From Prinsepia uniflora (Eukaryota > Streptophyta > Magnoliopsida > Rosales > Rosaceae): 64,000 nucleotides of DNA. Below, in pieces: positions 56,364 through 64,000 of the stretch. The stretch's first letter is position 1, and every line of letters begins with the position of its first letter. Where the stretch lies: contig CM064874.1 of assembly GCA_032719365.1 (NCBI GenBank), positions 27,948,716-28,012,715 of the forward strand, written 5' to 3'. A program made the position numbers and the translations under genes. Below the pieces are notes generated by a model. It made no database searches, was not told the DNA's origin, and saw nothing but the letters and a program-made list of their open reading frames with translations.

Positions 56364-59030
56364 AAGAATTTCGTCCATGAAATTTCGTATAAACGTTTCA
56401 TCCTTGAAATCCACACTGACCACTGACCCAACTAGGGAATCTAATACCGTCCTCGACTCGAGCTCCCACATATACGTCCACGTTCAAACACCATCTGCAA
56501 TACTCACAAGGAATAAACGTCACCTGACGGTAACAACAATTGACTTGTCAATGTCGAATCTCGGCTCATCCTCAATGACCATACCTGACACGAGAGTGAC
56601 TCACACTGCCACTGAAACTTCAAAACTCAATTCCTAAGCCTCTCTCGGAACATCGACATTCATCGACCTCACTTGCCACCCACGCAAGTGTAGTTCAGAA
56701 CCCAGCCTTACATTTCTGCTCCTTTTAAGTAGTCCCCAATTCTCTTCCACTAGGAAGCCTCAACCGTCAACAACATCCACGACGAAATATTGTGTCTAGT
56801 TAGTAACCGATCGGCGGTATGATCTACATCCAATTCACTATCAAAAACTCGACTTGCACTAGAGTCCTCTCACGATACCTCGACTTTCATGGAGAAGAAC
56901 TCCATGATCCTCACTCCGCTCGAGTCATACTCTAGTATCTCCACTCACCTCGGTTGTATTCAGTCCACATCGAACACTTTCTCTAGCCGAGATAATCACA
57001 AATAAGCTTTATTAGGGTTCCTCTTGCCAGCCACCATGGCCCGGAGCTCCAAGCTCATGCAATCACTGAACCCTCTAAAGAATCTTGCCTCCTAGATCAT
57101 AGTATTCAGCATCTGGTCCAAATGTCTTAACTGCAAGGTAACATCAGATCCAATCCGATTACCATACCGACTCATCTCGGATCCAATCTGACTAGCGTAC
57201 CACATTGTTCTCGGATCCAATCCGACTATCGCACTACATCAATCTCAAATCCAATCCAACTATCATATGGCTACCATGCTAATCATGGCCCTGTATAAAG
57301 CCTTATCTGTTAGATCCCAGATCTGAATAGATCGCATACTAGAACTCAACATCGTCACCGAGTCATCTCGGTCCCTCGACCACCATTAGAGACGTGTCCA
57401 ACACGTACTCACGGAGAACCACACAATCGATTTACCCAATTCACTAGCCAATACAAGCTCTAGGTTAACCTCCTAGGTCAACCAATTTACATCTACCAAG
57501 ACGTACCATCCTCGAGTGACAAAACTTGTTAGTCACCTGCTTGACCTTTATCCTGACAATATGACGAGTCCAATTCTGAATTTGTGCTCTAATAACCAGG
57601 TCCAGCAATATGATTCTTACAATTTCTGACTCAAGGCATTGGCTATTGCATTCACCTTTCCCAATGACACTCAAATGTACATGCATAGTCCTTAACCAAC
57701 TCTAGGCAACTCTTCTTCCATGAGTTTGACTCCCTTGGAGTAAACCGATACATACAGCTTTGTTGATCTATAAAGATCTTGTACATCTCCCCATGAGATA
57801 GCAAGTCTAAATATTCTGTGCATGTGCCACCAAGGCACGCTCCCTTTCATTGGAAAATTTGTTCATCTTAATAAATCTCAAACCAAATTGACTCCCTTCC
57901 GGGTCAAACGTGTCAACGGGCGGTAATCATGGAGACATCCTCCACCAAAAGTCTACACACTCCGCTAGTCCAAGAAAGCTCCTAGTCTTGGTCACCGTGA
58001 TTGGTTTATGTCAGTGTAAAACTGCCTTGATCCTCAAAAGATCCATACTAGTCCTCTTAGTCGAAATCACGTGACCCATAATACCTACGCGGGTCCACTA
58101 CAACTGATACTCACTCAACTAGGGCTATCATTGCTCTCCATGAGGTTATTCACTACTAGGCTTCGGTACCCCACATGTTCCTTTGCACTCCGTGAACCTA
58201 TCAACATATTATTCATCACACTATTTCCCAAACGCTCTAGAAACTTCCAGAAGACTCGGTGCATCAAGTCCATCAATGTTGTTAGGCATTAGTCAACCCA
58301 AATGGTACAATCCTCTCATAATACCCATGCCGAGTCCGAACAGTTTATAGGAGTATTCAATTCCTTGATCCACAACTGATGACATCCAAGTTCATTTGAT
58401 GCGGATATGAACACAAATCCAAGTTACACGCAACATCGTTAAGTGACACCAAGCATCTTTCGTTCCTCAACTTATTCAACTTTGGCCCACAGCCTGGGTG
58501 TTAAGTTCTCAAATGGCATTTGGATCGAGAAAAGCTGCAACCATGTTGCAAGCATACCTAAAAGTTTTTCCAAGAAGCAGCAAAGGAGAAGTCTATTTCA
58601 CCAACCAATAATATATGTTGATATCTACTATAGGAATCCACACTATTTCCCACGGTCGTAGCACTCCTTAAACCAGCTCAACTTTTACAAGCTTATACAT
58701 CCATGAGAACTCGGAACTACCGAAAAAATAAAAAGAGTTTAGTAAGAACTTCCCCGATAAGGATTACTAGTTCCGCACTATGACCCGGTACAAACACTGA
58801 CGGTTGACACCATTCCTCATGGTACCATCCATCACTTGCACAAATAACTCTAAGCTCCCAAGGTCACCCACCAAACCGAAAGGACTCAAGTTCCATTGAA
58901 TTTCGTAGTTGAATCCTCGATCTTCTCGACTCTAACGGTGCCACTCGATTCGGTGGTTGTATACCAGAAGAAACTTAATCAAAACCCAACCTCACTCTGA
59001 GATGGCCACTTTGAAAATCCTCCAGAACCG
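56343..59030 (-). pseudogene. degraded pol remnant of E4
   Basis: There is no long frame, but alignment by eye to E3 finds ordered pieces on the minus strand. About 57690-57860 corresponds to RNase H (E3 50393-50540). About 57890-58100 corresponds to the RT thumb and connection (E3 50760-50970, sharing GGGTCAAACGTGTCAACGG-type wording). About 58220-58400 corresponds to the RT palm (E3 51120-51290). The order fits a Gag-Pol gene read leftward into the 3' LTR. Substitutions and indels are so many that this is the oldest Tekay-type element in the window. No gag or 5' LTR is recognisable. Confidence 0.65.
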
Positions 59031-59125
59031 CATCCAGAAATGCCCGCACAATCAATATCTTTCCCAAAATTCAAGCAGTAAGCCAATCTGAATCCTCCGG
59101 GACGTCCGGGCCTGTCCAAATTATG
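59031..59125 (-). repeat. small LTR sliver
   Basis: AAGCCAATCTGAATCCTCCGG-ACGTCCGGG resembles 45229-45265 of the E4 LTR. It joins directly to another truncated LTR at about 59126. Confidence 0.4.
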
Positions 59126-61815
59126 TGTGACACGAAGGCTAAACCGTCGTCCAACCTTCATGTAACACATAAGCTGGACAAGGGATATCAGGCCAAAGTA
59201 CCAAAACCACCTTCCGATGTCCCAGAGTGCGCATAACTTAATGTGGATTGCGTGTGTGATGTCTCTGTCTCTCCCTCACAACAGCCCGCACCGCATCAAA
59301 CCTGGAGGGTATCGAAAAACAAAAGATTATGAGTGGACAAAAATAAAGAATACGTTCATAAAACAGTTTATAACAAATTTCATTTATACCCTCCACGAAG
59401 AACTAATGCATGCATTCGAAAAACCATTTCATAACACCATTTCATATCCAAGATAAGAAAACCATTTCTGAAAACCATAAATCAGAATCAAGTACGGGCA
59501 CTCAGCCCAAAATCCATCAAATACAATCATCCGGGCCACAGCCCAAAACATCTGGAAACCAGTGAAAAACCAACCGAAAATCATAATCAATCAATCTGCT
59601 GGATCTCAAGCATGCCGAGTATTTAAACTGAAAACACATGCGCATCATCAGGCCTTTCCGGGATATCAACGAGTCTTTAAACTCAAAACACAATCAACAG
59701 GCCTCGGGGGATATCACAATAACTGAGTCTTTAAACTCAAAACATATACCGAGTCTTTAAACTCAAAACATATCAATCCAGGGCCTTCCCCCGTCATCAA
59801 TCAACCGAGTCTTTAAACTCAAAACCAGATCCAACCATATACCGGGTATTTAAACCCAAAACCAAGTATCAACGGGTCTTTAAACCCAAACCCAAGTGGA
59901 AATCATATAAAATCCATCGAAAATCAAATTCCAAAACCAAATCCGACATCCTTATTTGAAATCTCAATTCCAATTTGGAAATCACATCCATAATCCATTT
60001 CCAAATCCGAATCTGAAATCATCATTCTGTAGCTGGCATCCGGAATCATTATTCTGAACCCAAATCTAGAAATCCACATGTCAAGTTCCACAACCGAATC
60101 CCGAATCATATTTCCGAAATCCGATTCCAAAACCTGAAATCACATTTATCGAAATCATTTTTCCAAAATCCATTATAAATCATTGAAATCAAATCATATT
60201 TCAAATCCTAAATCATAGTATCAAAACCATTATCAAATCATAGCATAAAATCATAATCTCGTAAAACGTGCAATTACGTAAATGTCTCGAAATACGTGCA
60301 AAATCGTAATAACATATATCATAATCATAATCATAGCAATCACGTATAGAAAACATATAAAATATTTATGCATGCATTATAATTTTGAAAGCAAAGTCCA
60401 CTAATAGATCATTCGCGTCGCCGCCTCGATATGCGTGCAATTACGCTTTCCCTGCTAATCTGCTATCACCGGCTTTCCCGAACCTATCCAAATCCCATAA
60501 TAAGGTCACTAACTACTTCAGAATGCTTATACTAAAGCCCCGTAATTTTTTTTGAATTTTTAACTATTTTTAAACTTGTCTTAAAACCTTCGGACATCCT
60601 GAAACATATCGAAACGATGTCTGATTGACTCGAAACCAATCCCAAAATGTTTGTTACATTGAATACTTTAAAATTCATGTTGGAACCTTCTTTAAAAGAC
60701 GTGCCACGCGCCCCCACCCGCCTCCCAAAGGGGCTGCGCGTGGGCCTCGCGTGCCAGCACAGGTTGTCTTCAACCTTGGTCAAATCGGGTTCGAACCGGC
60801 CCAGGCTGACCCGGTCTAGACCCGAAACGGTGTGGGCGGTTTTCATATGTTTTTAGTCCATTTTTGATCCGTTTCTAGTCCTAATTCATCCATTAGTTTC
60901 GTCCCTTAGTTTATGATCAATCTAGCTAATTTAAACATGAAATGAGGGCCTGAATTATACCTTCCACGTCGATGAACAACCAACCAACATTCCTTCTCTG
61001 GTTCTAGCTACCACAGACCACCATGGACCACGGTTTTGGTTCCAATAGCTCCCTTTTAACTGCCAATACATCACCTTCGCCGTCGTGCCCCGCCGTCGGT
61101 ACCAGAAGCATTATCTCACCTTCCCTGCACCTTTCCATTCACACACCATAGTCAGAAGATGAGAATCGAGGGACTTAGCGTTCACGGTCAAAACACGCCC
61201 TGCACTCTGTTCCTTATGGTTGCAAAAACACCATCCACGACAGTCGTCATAGTCCAGCCTCCATAATTCTTTCACCGTCTTCTCCCATTTTTCCTTCGCA
61301 GATGACAGGCATTGATGAGATTTCAGGGAGGTTTGGGGTACGATCACACTCTGTTTCTTAGTCCTTCACTCTGTTTTTGTCCACAATCGTGCAAAACCAC
61401 AATCCATTTTTAAAATCTGATGAGAGACGGTGAGAGAGTTCTACAACCATCCAGGACAAGCCAGGTGTCCAAAATCTTGTGGGCACAATTCCCAAGGTAG
61501 TCACATGTCCAAATCTAACTGGGCACAGATCCCAATGCATCAAAATGACCAAAATGCTCTTGCTTTCATAAATTACCATTTTGCCCCTCTCGTATTTAGA
61601 CTCGTAATTGAACTGTCTGAAGTCCGATGACAACGTGCCGCCCGTCGTTGTACTCAGGGGATCGAGACCTACCTAACGGTCCTCGAAATGCATGACAAAT
61701 CCATGACGTATGAAAAGTCAACAGTTTGCCCATTTTCATCCAAATTACCAAAAATACCCCCGATCTTCCGAACCTCACAACTTTTTCCTCGAATATCGGA
61801 ATCGAACGTGCCACC
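59126..61815 (-). repeat. truncated LTR, family B, minus strand
   Basis: On the minus strand this matches family B (16013-18975) through most of its length: the end region near 59130-59300, the AGTTTAAAGAC-type array (inverted, about 59640-59890), the GC-rich GGGGGCGCGTGGCACG-type block near 60705 and the upstream part to 61815. It lacks the terminal about 70 bp at the left and is cut about 110 bp from its start at the right, where a plus-strand LTR of the same family is inserted. The pairing arms are degenerate (ATGAGTGGAC at 59329-59338; GTCCACTAAT at 60396-60405). Confidence 0.75.
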
Positions 61816-61891
61816 TGTAACGACCCGTCCCGGAAATTAAGGTTAGCGTAGAATGACGATTTTACCCCTAGTTTGGGCAAAATGTTGACTG

Positions 61892-61913
61892 TGATGTAGT
61901 TCGGGACGTCACG
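61892..61913 (+). promoter_or_regulatory. GTGACGT-N8 dyad, family B LTR
   Basis: GTGATGT, eight bases (AGTTCGGG), ACGTCAC: one transition from perfect. Confidence 0.65.
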
Positions 61914-62319
61914 AATCCGTAGACAGGTGGCACGCCCGATTCCGACATCCGAGGAGGAAGTTATGATGTTCGGAAGGTTGAGGGCATTACCGTAATTTGG
62001 GTAAAATAGGGGGAAGAGTTGACTTTTTGTATGAACGGGTTTTGACACGTTGACCTAGGATAGTTAGGTAGATCTTGTCGTCCTGAGTTCAACGGCAGGC
62101 GGTACGTATTCATCGGACCTAGAATGTGTAAGTTATGGGTCTAGAAAGGTAGTGGCATTATTGTAATTTACGCCATAAGTGAGGGGCATTTTGGTCTTTC
62201 TGTGTCTTGGGATTTGGGCCAATCAGATAAGGCCAATTGTACAATGAGATTGGGATATTTGTGAGAGGGCTGAGGGGATGGTGACACGTGCAGTGTGTGT
62301 AGTGGGTTCTAGGGAGTGC

Positions 62320-62321
<2 letters not shown>

Positions 62322-62354
<33 letters not shown>
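62322..62354. repeat. GT microsatellite
   Basis: About 16 uninterrupted GT units inside the family B LTR. They are absent from the copy at 16013-18975. Confidence 0.95.
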
Positions 62355-62355
<1 letters not shown>

Positions 62356-64000
62356 CGAATTAAATAGGTGTGTGTGGTCGTGTTCGAGAGAAAACAGAGT
62401 GAGGTCTGAGAGGGAATTGATCGAGTTCTGGGTGAGAGTGTGAGAGCTTGAGTGTGTGAGTGTGATCAGGGGAAGCTGGAGAGTGCAAGGAAGATGGTGA
62501 GAGGAGTTGAGAAGTCGAGTGTTGGTGTGTGCAAGGTGTGAGGTTCTCAGGAAAACAGAGAGGGAGTTTGGGTGGTGTGCTGTCGTGCCTGGTCAATTGA
62601 GACTGGTGGTGGCGTTCAGAGGACGGAGGAGGATCTGAGGAGTTGTGTGGACAATGGGGGACACGACGGAGCCCACGGCGGTGAGCGGCAGGAGAGGTAA
62701 TTTCTATTTCCTCTGTTTTTCCGTTTTATTTCAAATCGAAAGTCGTGGACTTAGGGGCTGAGTCGAGGGTTCTAGTTGGTCCTAGTCGACTACTTAGGTC
62801 CTTAGGAACCTGCTAGTATCGAAGCCGTGACAGGGGAGGACTTGGGAGGTCGGGAACCGAAACAGGGGTTTCGGGTTGTTTTTATTTCGAGCTTGAGACG
62901 ACGAGGAGGAGGCTGTGTTGAAGTGTTTGAAGTAGGGGAACAGGTTCTTTGGGAATGGACGATGAAGATCGTGAAGAAAGGAAGGAAAACGGAGACGGGA
63001 CGGCGGAGAACCGGGAACGCCGATTCAGACCGGTCGACCCGAGGTAGACGACGATTAACAGTGTTCCTGTAGCAGGCACGTGAGGGCCACGCGCAGCCAC
63101 TTTGGGCGGCGCGTGGGGGCGCGTGCGGCGGTGTTTGGGAAAATGGTCAACATGATTTTTGGTCTAGGTGTTGTGATGAATCCATTGGAATTGGTTTCGG
63201 GTTAATCAGACGTCGTTTGAGGTTAGTTTCGCGAAGGTGAAGGTTTAGGGTTCCGGTTCGTTACGTTTAGGACCCGGGGAGTTTTTGGGAAAATGAGGCG
63301 GACCTTCGTAGATGTGTTAGTAACGTACTTTGGTGACTTGTGACAGGATCGGGATTTCCCGAGGAAGCTGAAGAACGTACGGGACGTACGGGGCGCGAGT
63401 GACGTGCCGGTGACTGTGAGTGGACCCTTTCTCTTAACTTGAACATGCATAACTGCTTTTAATTACTTGTTTTATGGTTTTACATGTGATTCCCTGATTG
63501 TTGCATATGTGGTGTTGGTTTTACATCATTGCACGTTTTTCGAGCAAGTACGGTTTTCCGCACGTTTTACGAGAAATACGCTGTTTACGATTTTGATGCC
63601 ATGACTTGGGGTTTTCAAATGATAGGCGATTTTCAATGATTATAAATGGATTTTGGAACATGATTTTGAGGATTAAGGTTTTCAGTTTTAAAATCGAATT
63701 TCGAGGATCGAGATTTGGTTTTAAAGTTGAAAAGTGGAATTCCGGATTTGGGTTCGGAATGACGGTTTTGGATGCTAGAAAGGCATCGGGCCGGTGATTT
63801 CGGATTCGGGTTTGGATGTGGATTGAGAAATGGTTTTCAAACGGTTTTGGATTGGATTTGCTGGATCTGGATATTGGGTTTAAAGACCCGGATATTGATT
63901 TGACGGGGGCCGGGCCCGGATTGGGTTTAAAGACCCGGATTGAGTTTAAAGACTCGGGAGTTTAAAGACTCGGATATATTGATATTTCCCCCGTAGGCCT

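Larger units (their letters stand above)
61816..64000 (+). repeat. LTR, family B, plus strand, cut by the window edge
   Basis: It starts TGTAACGACCCGTCCCGG as in 16013 and follows that LTR to its TTTAAAGACTCGG array (63875-63980) and the TATTTCCCCCGTAGGCC segment. Whether it is a solo LTR or the 5' LTR of a full element is not visible. GTGAGTGGAC is at 63416-63425; the matching arm would lie beyond the window. Confidence 0.85.

Overview
The window is plant nuclear DNA, most likely from a eudicot with a transposon-rich genome. The signs are Ty3/gypsy chromoviruses of the Tekay (Del) type with LTRs of 2.6-3.0 kb and a Met-tRNA-type primer site, a four-exon group I bZIP gene with GT-AG introns and CAG/CAA runs, and a plant LRR receptor-kinase pseudogene. 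No ribosomal, tRNA or CRISPR features were seen. I cannot name the species.

Layout. (1) 1-24.8 kb: an LRR receptor-like kinase pseudogene on the plus strand, split by a nest of retrotransposons. An LRR piece lies at 1801-2313 and the transmembrane and kinase part at 23490-24835. Between them sits a minus-strand element with LTRs at 2576-3097 and 22570-23063 that encodes only a Tat-type Gag (non-autonomous, TR-GAG-like). It was later hit by a complete 10.1 kb Tekay element (E1, 5877-15948, target duplication GATGA) and by two solo LTRs (16013-18975; 19270-21895, duplication TTCTG). A relative of the Gag-only element enters from the left edge (1-1698). (2) 25.3-28.7 kb: the only apparently intact host gene, a minus-strand bZIP factor of the RF2a/VIP1/AtbZIP69 type, 439 aa. 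(3) 30.2-64 kb: almost entirely Tekay-type LTR elements. These are a solo LTR (30220-33155), element E2 (33742-43738, duplication AACCA) inside an older LTR fragment, element E3 (45886-56166, minus strand, duplication GTAAG) inside the 3' LTR of an older degraded element (E4, pol remnant 56343-59030), and two LTRs of one family lying head to head (59126-61815 minus, 61816-64000 plus).

None of the complete elements has an uninterrupted Gag-Pol frame. E1 has six in-frame stops plus a frameshift, E2 has six stops and E3 only two. This order agrees with the LTR divergence I counted by eye in the first 430-520 bp: about 3%, 2% and 1%. Most stops are CAG to TAG or CGA to TGA, as expected from decay of methylated cytosine. 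E1 and E2 share one stop at the same codon.

The most unusual signal is in the LTRs. Nearly every Tekay-type LTR here has GTGAGTGG(A/G)C and, 0.6-1.0 kb further on, its reverse complement G(T/C)CCACTCAC, followed by a 3'-splice-site-like CCYTYCAG. The variable position changes on both arms together between families. This suggests an LTR-embedded leader intron whose 5' splice site can pair with its 3' end. Most LTRs also carry a GTGACGT-N8-ACGTCAC dyad, and the complete elements carry a cluster of TGACGTCA and CACGTG palindromes downstream of the TATA box.
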